A stretch of DNA of 64,000 nt from Xiphias gladius (Eukaryota; Chordata; Actinopteri; Istiophoriformes; Xiphiidae), in the NCBI RefSeq assembly GCF_016859285.1, contig NW_024401805.1, positions 236,501 through 300,500 on the forward strand. Reading direction: 5' to 3'. This document shows, in pieces, positions 26,201-38,027 of this stretch; the stretch's first letter is position 1; each line of letters starts with the position of its first letter. Position numbers and translations under genes: made by a program. The notes beneath the pieces are model-generated. The model was given only the letters and a program-made list of their open reading frames with translations, ran no database searches and had not been told where the DNA came from.

Positions 26201-26625
26201 CACAAGGCTGCAAACAGGTTTCTTCGGGAGAGATGTGTGATTTGGTTGGGAAATCAAATGTGCTGGTGAGATATAACCAACGCAAAAACAGTTAACGCAA
26301 ATAAAATGTTAGCAAATATGGGGCTTGTTAGAGTGACGGAGAAAAACTATCAAGATCATTTACAAACTGACATCATAGAGTTTAAAAAGCAACCAGAGTC
26401 TGATTCAGCTGAACTTAGTCTGGACAGACCCGAGCAGTCCGGCACCGATGCCCGCAGCTCCACTGAGTCCAGCCATGTTTAAGGCTTTGATGAAGTAGAA
26501 AACCCAAAGATCGGATCAGTAAAGTTCCGGTCGGAGCAGGGGCTGTGTGGTCCCTCACGGGTCCTAGGAAACTGTTTTCAACTACAAACCTGCGGATTAT
26601 TGCGCTTCATTTAAATCTTGCAGCC
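23235..26625. other. Region upstream of the NLR pseudogene; no gene recognised
   Basis: 23235-23640 would hold the NLR 5' UTR/promoter. 24225-24283 is a fragment of a palindromic fish repeat (GAGTAAATGTACTCAGTTAC). 24380-25560 is GC- and CpG-richer, with a 130-codon plus-strand frame (24383-24775) and an 88-codon minus-strand frame (25042-25308). Neither is recognised, and the second may be repeat-derived. A short open frame at 26306-26482 encodes 58 residues (MLANMGLVRVTEKNYQDH...); nothing supports expression. Confidence 0.4.
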
Positions 26626-26945
26626 AGTAACTGAGTACATGCACCCCAGTACTGCACTAGTTCTGCGATACTGGTACTGTACTTGGGTATTTCTGTTTTC
26701 TGCTATTTTATACTTGCGCTCCACCACGTTAACCTGACAGATGAAGTTATGATACGGTTCAAATCAAGACTTTACATTAAAAACAGATGATACGCCACAG
26801 ATCAGTCACAGGAGAATGAAGAACTTCAAGTACACTCATTGCTGATACTCCTGTACCGTTGCCTCAGTAAAATGATTAATACAGGACTTTTCAGTGTAAT
26901 GGAGTATTTTTACTCTGCGACAGTGGTACTTTTACTTCAGTACAG
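26626..26945. repeat. Palindromic non-autonomous repeat ('AGTAACTGAGTAC' fish MITE), near full length
   Basis: Starts AGTAACTGAGTACATGCACC, continues with TACTTGGGTATTTCTGTTTT and ends GTGGTACTTTTACTTCAGTA. I recognise this layout as a very common fish repeat. Diverged copies or fragments lie at 24225-24283, 46876-47415, 50838-50980 and 60079-60162. The class (MITE-like) is inferred from its short length, lack of coding capacity and palindromic ends. Confidence 0.65.
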
Positions 26946-27065
26946 GATGTGTGTATTTGCTCCGACATCGGACCAAAGAACTGAAGCTGGAAACGACTTT
27001 CGCTGACTGACACTGACACGTTTACAGGAAAGTTCATTCATGTGTGTCCTTGTTAGAAAGAAATG

Positions 27066-27154
<89 letters not shown>
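27066..27154. repeat. (CA)n microsatellite
   Basis: About 44 CA units with one CAAACA interruption. Confidence 0.95.
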
Positions 27155-27156
<2 letters not shown>

Positions 27157-27559
27157 CATCCCATCTGATCTGCTGAATGACTTCCTGTCCTCTGCTGCTG
27201 TTGGACTCAGATGAAAACTGGATCTTTTGTTCCCGACTGTTACAATACTGGGAGCTCTGGTCCACACTCCCAGTGAACAATGTCACCAATGTCACACACA
27301 CACACACATGCGCGTGTGCGTACGCAAATTTGATGCCAATACTAGGCACAGTAACTAATGAGGCTTATTTGTGTAGAAATTTTTAAAACAAAAGTTACAA
27401 AGTGCTTCACAATAAAAGAATGAGCAGGATAAAACCAAACTAAAGAAGAACAATGGAATTTATAAAACACAACATAAAACATAATTATCAAGAAAAATAA
27501 AGTAAGTAATACAAAAATCAGACCGAGACAAAACTCAGTTAAAATTCATAGATCGTCTG

Positions 27560-27564
<5 letters not shown>

Positions 27565-27648
<84 letters not shown>

Positions 27649-27650
27649 AA
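27565..27650. repeat. (GT)n then (GA)n compound microsatellite
   Basis: About 35 GT units followed by seven GA units. At 27681-27723 there is also an A-run and T-run pair forming an A/T hairpin around GGTTTAAAAACC. Confidence 0.95.
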
Positions 27651-27723
27651 GAGGGTGGATCCTCAGAAACTGTTACAGGTTTTAAAAAAAAGGTTTAAAA
27701 ACCTTTTTTTTTTTTTTTTTAAA

Positions 27724-30570
27724 GGGGCTACATGTGGGTTTTTGCTACTGCTACATAGATAACGTTAGCATCAACAGCTGTTTACTCACCAAGAGCTTCA
27801 GACTACAGTGATACTAAGAGTACTGTAATCCTGTACTATAGAGTACAGGAAAGTTGAGACGCTTCCGCACAGATACAGTGAAAATACTTTAAACAACCAA
27901 CACAAGAGATTCCAGTGTTTAATAAGTGAGAGGATCATATTGTGTCAGTTGTAATAAATGTCAGACTCAATAACTGCTAGTTGATTAGCACCGTGCGATT
28001 GCCCATGACGGGTGTGACTGTCGTCTCTACACCGGACGTGCAGGGACCTGCGGACTGAGGGGACCCGTTTTTAAACCAGCAGCAGGTCTTTTTATTTGCA
28101 GCACTGGTTTGTTTGTGGAGCTGAGCTGAGGATTTATGACTGAGCTTTGTTTTGAGCGGCTGTTTGTCTTAGATGGCCACAGGCTCTCCTGCAGATAACG
28201 CTGGATTTCCAGCCTCGATTCTTTCCTTCCTTCTTTTCCGCCGCAGTACGAGCAGTGAAACACAATAAATTGCGAGATTACAGTCTGCGTGCAGGGATTT
28301 AAACTGCACTCGGTTCCTTGGTTTTCCGTGTCAGTTTGTCTCCGCTGTGTCAGACACCAGAGTTCATGCAGAAAATGGCAGAAATAAACAGTAAAAGCAA
28401 ACACCCCACAGGGTTCTGTGTTTTCTGCTCTTCATGCAGACGTTTTACTCATCAAGTCCCTACTCCTCTAATGAACCCTGATGTTCTCTGTCGGGTGACT
28501 TTTGATGTGAAAGGACAGAACATAATGAAGTGACCTGATTAATGAATCCACTCTCGCTGAACTGAAACTTTCCTGATGGTTTGTTTATTTTCATCCTCTG
28601 TGTCGTCTCCTCTCTTTTTATCTGTGGATCTTATGTCGTTTATGTCCAGCAGCTCTGAAACAGAAATGACAACAAATATTCGAGGAACTTATAGGAACCA
28701 TCACTGTTTCATTTTAGGTTTAATGCAGTTATTTGTTTTTTCCCATAGTCAGTGTTAGTGACTCAATGTTGGATCAACATGAAACACACGATGGACTACC
28801 GTGTTAAGAAAATATCTGCCTCTTTTATAAAAAGTCAGGTAACACTTTGTTTTACAAATCACTGAATTAGAATTTACTTTCAAATAATCTCCTGAAAGAG
28901 AATCTTGTAATTGCAGTTAAAACAAAGCGCTCTATTAGAAACAGTTATTTCTTTCATGGTAAATAAACTAAATCTAAACTAAAATAACGGTCTCAGAATT
29001 CTCAGTCTCTATTGTTCCTGTAACAAGAACCAAACGCATGAAGGTTCCAGAAATGTTACCGGTTTGGCACAGACCAAAGAAAATGTCCTTCATAAAGACC
29101 TGATACTTAAAAATAAATGTTGTTCTTACGCTGTTTAAAATGGTTCGACAAACCTTCTACACCACCATTTCCAAAGTCAGTGAATAACGTGTTACCTCTG
29201 TCTTTACATAGAGCTCTGTCTGTCACTGCTTTCTCTTTGGACCATAACTGTAAATAAAAACGGCCCGAGGCCCCGAGCAGTGTCTGCAGGCTTCCTCGCA
29301 GGCCGCACTCAGCCCCCACCGCCTCCACCGGGAAGCATCTTGTTTGCCGCCTGAGAGGAGAAATCGCTGCTTCAATGCTGTGAGATGGTTTTCGGTGAAG
29401 GAGACTGTGGTGTCTGGACAGTCAGAGGACGCGGTTCAAAGGTCCTGTAATAAGTGAATCAGGCTGAAACAGTAGAAGTGAGGGGCGACATGTTCCTCCC
29501 ACCCCCACTGGAAAATACCTAGCGACAGTGACAGAGACTCGTGAGTCTGTATCTCAGTCTGTACGTGCGTTCTCAGGTGTGGACAGGAATCTGGTGGTGT
29601 GTGCCCGGGTTGGCCAGCACGAGCCTGCGAGCCTGCGCTCAGGGCGCAGTGTCACAGCATCATCAATTCACTTTCACGCACGTTTACACATTTTATAAAC
29701 AATCTTGCTACAACAGCACCATCACAACTACGCCCTTGTTTGGGTGAATTTAACTGGGGAGACACCAGTTAAATTCACTGGTGAGACCGTTTGACTGTCA
29801 GTGTGCCAGCTGAGCATCTGAAAAACGCATAATGGATTTTCAAGAAGCGTAGAGAACAGACAGAGACGTGAGGTTCCCACCGTCAGACCGTCACCTGCTG
29901 TTGTTGTAAACCAGGAGGGACCTGCTCCGCATCCTGGACTTGATCTGTTCAGACCCGAGGGTTCGTCAGCGTTGCCGGAGCGAGCAGAGCGTGGCATCAT
30001 TTCCCCGTTTGGCTTCATGATGAGAGCCGCAGCCAAACAATGTAAGGGTGAGGGGTCCACTTCCTGCTGGGACCACATGACGCACCTCAGTCGACTCGCT
30101 CTCCAAACCAGGTTTTTCCAAATCACGGCTCTATTGTCCCGAAAAGGAAAAGGGCAATTAAAGAGAAGGCGGTGGGCTGTGAGATCCTGCAGCTCCATCT
30201 CTTTCATGTTTGCTGATCTGGGAGTGTGTGTCCCTCTGTGTGTTTATAGATCACTGTGAGGACCCAGAGCTGCAGCAGGCCGCCGGTCCTGCCAACTGCG
30301 TCCGCCAGAATTCACGCTTCTGTTCTGTTCATTTAACACATTTAACACAAAATACCGCTTGAAGGAAACATCAAGCCACGAAATCACGTTAGCAATCAGC
30401 TGAATGACGACATGTTGTTAATTAAGCTTTGTTTTAAGTTCGTTTTCCTGCTCAAGTATTATCCAACTTTTGTGTTAAGATATTAACAGCTCCTGACAGA
30501 AGTTATAATGAGCAGGTAAACAAGGCAGGTATTGACAGACCTCGGCTGTGGTCCGAGAGCCTAAACTAGG
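27724..30570. other. Intergenic stretch without a recognised gene
   Basis: No coding exon was recognised. A perfect 14-bp inverted repeat (GTGAATTTAACTGG / CCAGTTAAATTCAC, 29744-29757 and 29765-29778, 7-bp loop) is present. The rest appears unique. Confidence 0.5.
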
Positions 30571-31016
30571 GGCGTCTAGTGTTGAGGTGTCACGGTGCGG
30601 TTGCCGTGGCGTCTAGTGTTGAGGTGTCACGGTGCGGTTGCCGTGGCGTCTAGTGTTGAGGTGTCACGGTGCGGTTGCCGTGGCGTCTAGTGTTGAGGTG
30701 TCACGGTGCGGTTGCCGTGGCGTCTAGTGTTGAGGTCTCACGATGTGGTTGCCGTGGCGTCTAGTGTTGAGGTGTCATGGTGCGGTTGCCATGGCGTCTA
30801 GTGTTGAGGTGTCACGGTGCGGTTGCCGTGGCGTCTAGTGTTGAGGTGTCACGGTGCGGTTGCCGTGGCGTCTAGTGTTGAGGTCTCACGATGTGGTTGC
30901 CGTGGCGTCTAGTGTTGAGGTGTCACGGTGTGGTTGCCGTGGCGTCTAGTGTTGAGGTGTCATGGTGCGGTTGCCGTGGCGTCTAGTGTTGAGGTCTCAC
31001 GATGTGGTTGCCGTGG
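30571..31016 (+). repeat. 37-bp minisatellite, 12 copies
   Basis: The unit starts GGCGTCTAGTGTTGAGGTGT and ends GGTTGCCGT. Copy starts are 37 bp apart (30571, 30608 and so on). Two main unit types alternate: GTGTCACGGTGCGG, and GTCTCACGATGTGG at copies 5, 9 and 12. The ordered variants point to duplication of blocks of units. Confidence 0.95.
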
Positions 31017-32051
31017 AGATTATAATGAGCGTATTGTTGCAGCAGAACAACAGCAGCTCTCAGCAGCAGCAGCCGCAGGCCGAGGTAAAGTGTCTTTATT
31101 TATGTGCAGAGGAGCTGCAGCCGACCAATCAGACGCTGAGAGAGGAAACGGACGCACAGCAAACACACATGACTCCTGACGACGAAGCTGTCAGACGTGC
31201 AGGTGCAAGAGCTTTAATCAGCCGTGAACTGGTGAAAGGTTTTCTGTCAACACGCAGGACACAACGAGCAGAGAGCAGCCAGAACAGGAAGTCTAGACGA
31301 CTACAAAAATGGCCGACCATCAAAAGAACGTCTGCCCAGGGGACAGAGATGTGTAGGATCGACGGCGTTAATGACAACTTTACTTTCTCATAGCAACGCC
31401 TGGTTCTTGATTTTTTTGTTCTTGTACCTCTGCGCTGTTCTCCCCCGTTATGGTTCTTCAGTAACTGAAAGAGTCACTCTAAACAGACTGAAAACACACA
31501 TTAGCCTAGCAACATTAAGGCTAAAAATAACCCATAATGCAACACTCCGTAGAGGACTGTGTTACACTGGTTCTCTCTCTTTTCAAAAACAGCATCCGAT
31601 GTTCTGACCGTGGCACAGGAAGATGACCCCCACTTTTTCAAACCATATTTCCAGAATAAAATGCCGTCAGATGAGAGGATTCATGACAGGAAACTGACCA
31701 GACTGTGGTCAGGGCCAAGACTGGATCACAAATCCAGCAAAGGGGACAACTGTCCTGGGCCCCCAGAACCTCAGACGGCTGAGTTCACATCAGAGAAAAT
31801 ATTCACATGAGAGAAGCTGGAACCAGATCATTTTTCACATTTTTGCTTAAGAACAACTTCAAACAATTAGTCAATTGGCAAAATTGCTGCCAATTGCTCG
31901 ACTTCTCATTTCAGCTCTGGAGTCCTGGTTGGTTTCTGGGTGTCGTGTACGGGGGGGGTCAACAGGGGCCCAACAACACGTTTTTTGGCCCGGGGCCCCA
32001 AAGGAGGTTAATGCGGGTCGATTCTGGGAGAAAAAGGACAATAATCCGTAA
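31017..32051. other. Flank of the 37-bp minisatellite; no gene recognised
   Basis: A 143-codon plus-strand frame (30962-31393) begins inside the minisatellite and runs into CAG-rich sequence (NNSSSQQQQPQ). It has no recognisable domain and is probably chance. Confidence 0.45.
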
Positions 32052-32202
32052 CTGCAGAACTTCATTCAGAATCTTCCCGTTTTTAAGTTTCCTTCGGTAT
32101 CGCAGTGATCCGGTGACAGTTGTCTGTACGTCCACGGCTACGCTGAGAACAGGAGCTGATCACCGCTGGTTCGGCAGCTTTTAATGGGACGGTTTGACTG
32201 AA
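32052..32202 (+). repeat. Dispersed repeat, first of two close copies
   Basis: Starts CTGCAGAACTTCATTCAGAA and ends GGGACGGTTTGACTGAAT. A same-strand copy with few substitutions lies at 52643-52797 (CTGCAGAACTTCATTCAGAA ... GGGACAGTTTGACTGAAT). The element family is not recognised. Confidence 0.85.
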
Positions 32203-34732
32203 TGAAATCATTTACGGGGTAAAAACATACACAGGCAACTTTTCATCTGACATCTGTTTTTATTCTGTAGCATCTTTATTTACAAGCCGCTCATCTTTAC
32301 AGTCATCTGCTAACGATATTCAGAACTTGACTCAGATCATAATAATCATAGTTAACTCTGTACAAATGATTCATCTGGATCTGATTGAACATGAAGTGAT
32401 TTTCAACACATCAGCAGCTTCTCTCTATCTCACGTCGTCTCTCTAAACATTAAACCACGACAAATAAAAATACACACATATATGTACACGTTTTGTCTTT
32501 TTTCTCGCTTAAGCTGCGGCTTTCCTGATGTTAAAGATTATTTGTCTTTTGCTTTAAACTCGTCAATCCTCTTTTCAACCTAGTGGTGACTGTGATGAAA
32601 GTAATGTCGATAATTGAGCATTTTTTAGATTTTAACAAACCTTAAATCACCATTTTTCAGCCTGTGGGAGCCTCACACTTAATGATAGTTTTACATAAAT
32701 GATGCTCATTTGTTTCCAGAAAATGGAAAAAGGGGATGAAATCGTGTTTTTTTTTTTGTTTTTTTTGGATCCATTAAAATCCCCTCCCTGCATAGAAAAT
32801 GTACTGTGTTGTTGTATTGTGACACAGAGTGAGAACATCTTGCAGGCTCTTATTGCACAAACAGGACAAATAAAACAGGAAACAGCAGCAAGTTTTGTCA
32901 CTTTGGCTCCATGAAAAGTGGATTTTCTGTGTGAAGAAAACATAACAAAACGTTTGAGTGATTGAAACTGAGAGGAGGAAACCACACTGCTGGGATTTTA
33001 TCATCTCAAATAAGAATCAATTAGATGTTAAACTTGTGAAATAATTCCACAGTTTGGGGTTTAAACTGTCAAAGAGTCTAAACATTCAAAAACTCTGTTG
33101 AGCTGAGCAGCCAAACTTTGTTCCAAGCTGCAGGTCTTTTTTTTTTTTTTTTAATTTTACTTGAGATCCCAACATTTCCTCAGATCTTAAACTTAAACTC
33201 TGTCGGGTCTAAAATGAGACTTCAACACAAACAAATTCAGGTTTTTTTGTTTAGTAACCGATGTTACAAAAGTAACATCTGGAAAGAAACAAAACTTAAA
33301 AAAAAAAAAAGCTTATTTTCTCTATGTAGTTCTTAATCACAGAGTGTCAGACAGTTGAAATGTTTTAAACTCCGCTTGGCATTTTTGAGATGTAAGATCA
33401 GAAATCTTATGTGGGTCAGTCAGTGCACAAAACTTTATTTTAAATTCTTCCCTAAACGTACTGGACTCTGTCAGGCTGAATTTTGGGGAAACGTGTCTGA
33501 GTAAATGACGAGATTGAGGTTTAAATTTTTCACATGGAGCTGGAACAAACTTGTTGGATATAAGCTGAGAGATAAAGAGGTTTTAAGGGTTTAATCAGAG
33601 AAACCTGGCAGGAGCATCATTTATCAAATATATTTTATTATATTTTTGATCTTTTTTTTTCTACATTTGCTTTCACTACGTCTTCTGTTAAAACCTCAAT
33701 GATTAAAAAAAGTCTAATAAGATTTCACCCTTTCGTTTTGAATGTCGCTAGAATAAACTTATTGTGTCTGTCTGACAGTTCATGGATGTTTCAGCTCCAT
33801 GAGATGTTTTTTTTATCTTCGGAACGTTCACATCTCTGTAACTAAGAACTGCACTGAGAAAACAAACATTTTTATTGTAGTTTTGTTCTCTTCCACATGT
33901 CACTTTTGGACTTTGGAGCAAAAAAACACACCAGAAACCTGAATTTGGTTACAATGAAGAAATACGTTTAGCCAAATTTCCCCAGATTTCGAAAATGTCG
34001 AAAATTTAGGACCTCAAGTAGAATTTAAAGTTCTGTGGGTTTGAGCAAAGTTTGGTTAGTTTCAAGTTAGATTTCTGATCTGAAATCCAGAAAACTTTAA
34101 AACTGTCTGAAACCTTGCGCTTTAGAACTACATTAAGAAAACGAACAGTTTAACTGCAGAGTTGTTCAATTCCCAGATGTTCAGTTTGGACTTTGAGGCA
34201 GAAAAAATGCCCCAAAAACCTGCATTCATTTGTGTCGAAGCATCATTTCAGACCAATCTCTAAAGTTTGAGATCTCCTGTAAAACTGAATAAGGTTCTGT
34301 GGGTTTTGAACAAAGTTTTGTTTGTCCCATGCACGAAATCTGATCATCAACCTTAATTTTATGATGAGGAGCTAGTTTTAGACACGTTTCCTGGAAATTC
34401 AGTCTGATAAAGTTCAGGATTTGTCCAAAATGTGGGATCTCAGTGAAATTTGAACTGCAGGGTTTCTGGGCTGACATCCAGAGAATGTGAAGTGGTGCAA
34501 ACTTTTTTAAAGAGCGGAAAACGTTTCAACCGTCTGAAACTCTGCCATTGAGAACTTCACTGAGGAAACAGACAGTTTTATTGCAGTCGTGTTGTACTCC
34601 AGTTACTCTGGACCAGGAACCGGGTTTTGGTCACGATGAAACAGACGCTGTGGACTAATCTGACAGGGTTAAACGAGTTTAAAGGCGGGCAGATCTGGAA
34701 GTAGACTTGTGCGTCCCCGATGGCGAGAAGTC
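32203..34732. other. Claudin downstream flank with diverged duplicated blocks
   Basis: Phrases recur as diverged copies: 'GAACTGCACTGAGAAAAC...TTTATTGTAGTTTTGTTCTC...TTTGGACTTTGG' near 33845-33925, again near 34125-34205, in part at 34550-34600, and once more upstream of the claudin gene at 36090-36165. Some of the flanking text at 33140-33500 looks inverted relative to 34360-34450. A TTTATT at 34577-34582 would be an AATAAA poly(A) signal for the minus-strand claudin. No coding exon was recognised. Confidence 0.5.
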
Positions 34733-35401
34733 TCAGACGTACTCGGATCTGGTCCTGGTAAAGGGGCGTCCCGGCTGCACCCCCACCAGAGGGACGGGGT
34801 CCGGGCCGATACAGTTTTCCCTCTGCAGACACAGGCACGACGTCAGCAGCAGCGTTCCCGCCACCAGGTGAAGAAATCCGGCCGTCCAGCCGCAGAACAG
34901 AGCGTCCCCGAACTCCCAGCGCGGGACCATGTCCGGCACCGACTCATCGAAGAACCGCAACACCGTCAGGTGGGCGATGTACGAGACCGGGATGAGCCCC
35001 AGGATCCCGGCAACCAGGCACAGCGCCCCACCTGCCATCTTCAGGGCCCTCTTGCACCTGAGGTCGTCCATCCGGCCCTGGCAGCTGTTGACCAGGTGCA
35101 TGCCGGGGATGGCCAGCAGCAGCCCGAGCATCCCTGCGCCCAGAGTGACGCACATCAGGATCCGGGCCAGTTTAATGTCCGGCGGCAGACCCAGCAGGCT
35201 GTCGTAGGGCCGGCACTCCAGACCCCCCAGATCCTGCACCACGCAGGTCTCCCACAGCCCCAGCTCGTAGCTCTCGGTGGGGAGGAGCTCTGTGGACAGG
35301 GTGAGCCAGGTGGACATCAAGGTGGTGGCCAGCGAGCAGAGCCAGGCCCCCGCCGAGAAGAAGACCCCCAGCAGCTCCAGAGCGCAAACACTTGGGTCCA
35401 T
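34733..35401 (-). CDS. Claudin family tight-junction protein, claudin-22/24 type, single exon
   Basis: A 222-residue four-helix membrane protein expected at epithelial tight junctions, where claudins form the paracellular barrier or pore. Evidence: TM1 at residues 8-28; first extracellular loop with the claudin signature W32, GLW 48-50, C53 and C63; arginine 80 before TM2 (81-99); TM3 around 122-141; a second loop with FFDESVPDMVPRWEFGDALF; TM4 around 168-190; C-terminal SEYV, a typical PDZ-binding end. The second loop and TM4 wording (VPVS.IAH.TV, PRWEFG.ALF.GW) is what I recall for human claudin-22/24. The start at 35401-35399 was chosen because it puts TM1 in the usual place. The frame stays open upstream to 35737, but that extension is unlike any claudin. 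Intronless, as in several claudins. Paralogue name not resolved. Confidence 0.9.
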   Translation of the reverse strand: MDPSVCALELLGVFFSAGAWLCSLATTLMSTWLTLSTELLPTESYELGLWETCVVQDLGGLECRPYDSLLGLPPDIKLARILMCVTLGAGMLGLLLAIPGMHLVNSCQGRMDDLRCKRALKMAGGALCLVAGILGLIPVSYIAHLTVLRFFDESVPDMVPRWEFGDALFCGWTAGFLHLVAGTLLLTSCLCLQRENCIGPDPVPLVGVQPGRPFTRTRSEYV

Positions 35402-36696
35402 GACGGCGATGCTCAGAGTCTCAGCATCCCAGGGTCTCCTGTGTTTCCCACTCTTTACCTCCCTGCCTCCCTCCCTGTCGAGGGGGGGGGCCTCCTGGTC
35501 TGGCCATGACTCCTTCCAGAGAATATCCTGTGGGGGCTGCCGGCTCCGCGGGGACTCGCAAGAGACTCTTCGTACATTCGACACACGTCGGGTCCCAGCA
35601 GAGAGGGAGCGGTGTCCCTGCCAGACCCCCCGACCCCCCCCATCAGGCCGAGGGGAGAAAGCGATTGGCCGGCGGGAAACAACAGCATCATTGATGCCTG
35701 TGAGGTTGCCTGCAGGCAGGATGTTATCGATGCCCACATCTCTGTCTGAAAGGCGTTTGAAGTTAATGGCATCGCTCGCTCTGCTTCCCTGCTTTGTTCC
35801 CGCGCCTCACTGGGACCCCCCCGCGGCGTCACCAGCCGCAGCCAACAGCAACAAAACCGTTTGACACGATGTCTGCTTTGTTCGGGTCATTATGGCTGAG
35901 AAAACAGGAAAGGTGAAGCTCGAGTGGTTTCCATGACGACCTCAGACACAACATCCAGAGCCGAGGGACAGATGCTGGATCTCCCGGTCCAGAGAGATGA
36001 GGAGGTGGAGCTTCAGTCGTGCACTGACTGACCGACAGGTGTCAAAAGGCGCAAAGGTTGAAAGCTGCCCAGCTGCCTGAAGCTCTGTCGCTAAGAACTG
36101 CATAGAGAAAAAAACGGTTTCTACTGCGGCTTTGTTCTTTTTCCAGATGTTACTTTTCTACCGTTTTGTTCGTGTCTGAAATGAGGAGTTGCATTTTAAT
36201 GGCGGGTGTGTGACTGGGTGAAACGGTCCGGCTCCTCTGGACGGGGTTTAACGCGACAGCTCGTCGGTTAAAGTCGGACACGGATCTAGGTTGATTTTAG
36301 GTGAAAGACGAGTCAGTACAGTAAAAAAATATTACAGAAAAACAGAGTCTTGTTTTAACCATTTAATCGATTAAACTACAATCAATATAACTTTAAACGT
36401 GTTCATATATACAGTGGGTGGGTATATACATACGCTGAATCCATTCAAATCTTTCTTTAAATATAAGCTTTGGCTTGAAAGGTTTTAGGTCCCGAACAAA
36501 ACAAATGAACAAACCATATTTTAATCAGTCCTTTAGTTTCTCAGACACCAGGTTTATTTTTGTGGAGACAAAAATAAAAGTGGGGGAGCTGGAGGAGTAG
36601 AAGGCGTCTCGTCCCAGACGTGTTTCTTTCACTTTTTAATAAATGACTTCAGATTTTATTCCAGACCAGTGAGCAGGTCTCCACGGGAACCTCCCA
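35402..36696. other. Claudin upstream region
   Basis: The first ~450 bp are GC-rich and probably hold the claudin promoter and 5' UTR. 36090-36165 repeats a phrase of the downstream flank (AACTGCATAGAGAAAAAAAC...TTGTTCTTTTTCCAGATGTT). No other gene recognised. Confidence 0.45.
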
Positions 36697-38027
36697 CAGA
36701 CAGAAGGACAGAAGGACAGAGAGACAGATAGACAGAAGGACAGAGAGACAGAAAGACAGAAGGACAGAGAGACAGAAAGACAGATGGACAGAAGGACAGA
36801 TAGACAGAAGGACAGATAGACAGAAGGACAGATAGACAGATAGACAGAAGGACAGATAGACAGAAGGACAGATGGACAGATGGACAGAAGGACAGAAGGA
36901 CAGATAGACAGAAGGACAGAAGGACAGATAGACAGGAGGACAGAGAGACAGAAAGACAGAAGGACAGAGAGACAGAAAGACAGAAGGACAGATAGACAGA
37001 AGGACAGAAGGACAGATAGACAGAAGGACAGATAGACAGAAGGACAGAAGGACAGAAGACAGATAGACAGAAGGACAGATAGACAGAAGGACAGAAGGAC
37101 AGATAGACAGAAGGACAGAAGGACAGATAGACAGAAGGACAGAAAGACAGATGGACAGGAGGACAGATAGACAGATAGACAGAAGGACAGATAGACAGAA
37201 GGACAGATAGACAGAAGGACAGAAGGACAGAAGGACAGATGGACAGAAGGACAGATAGACAGAAGGACAGATAGACAGATAGACAGAAGGACAGGAGGAC
37301 AGACAGACAGAAGGACAGATAGACAGAAGGACAGATAGACAGAAGGACAGAAGGACAGATAGACAGATGGACAGAAGGACAGATAGACAGAAGGACAGAT
37401 GGACAGAAGGACAGATAGACAGATGGACAGAAGGACAGAAGGACAGATGGACAGAAGGACAGATGGACAGAAGGACAGATAGACAGAAGGACAGATAGAC
37501 AGAAGGACAGAAGGACAGATGGACAGAAGGACAGACAGACAGAAGGACAGATAGACAGAAGGACAGAAAGACAGATGGACAGGAGGACAGATAGACAGAT
37601 AGACAGAAGGACAGATAGACAGAAGGACAGAAAGACAGAAGGACAGATGGACAGAAGGACAGATAGACAGATAGACAGAAGGACAGGAGGACAGATAGAC
37701 AGAAGGACAGGAGGACAGACAGACAGAAGGACAGAAGGACAGATGGACAGAAGGACAGATGGACAGAAGGACAGATGGACAGAAGGACAGAAGGACAGAT
37801 AGACAGAAGGACAGATAGACAGAAGGACAGAAGGACAGAAAGACAGATGGACAGAAGGACAGATAGACAGAAGGACAGATAGACAGAAGGACAGAAGGAC
37901 AGATAGACAGAAAGACAGATGGACAGGAGGACAGATAGACAGAAGGACAGATAGACAGAAGGATAGATAGACAGAAGGACAGGAGGACAGATAGACAGAA
38001 GGACAGACAGACAGATAGACAGAGACA
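36697..38027. repeat. 1.3-kb tandem array of a 16-bp unit (ACAGAAGGACAGATAG)
   Basis: Built from 4-bp-phased blocks GACAGAAG, GACAGATA, GACAGATG, GACAGGAG and GACAGAGA in varying order. As there are almost no stops, all three minus-strand frames stay open for 460-480 codons. These are artefacts, being pure Ser/Leu/Cys/Pro repeats. Confidence 0.97.

Noticed and set aside
30571-31016. Tandem array considered as CRISPR-like
   Set aside because: Units are adjacent without unique spacers and the host is a vertebrate.
35402-35737. N-terminal extension of the claudin frame
   Set aside because: It adds 112 residues with no signal or homology before a normal claudin start; the downstream Met places TM1 correctly.
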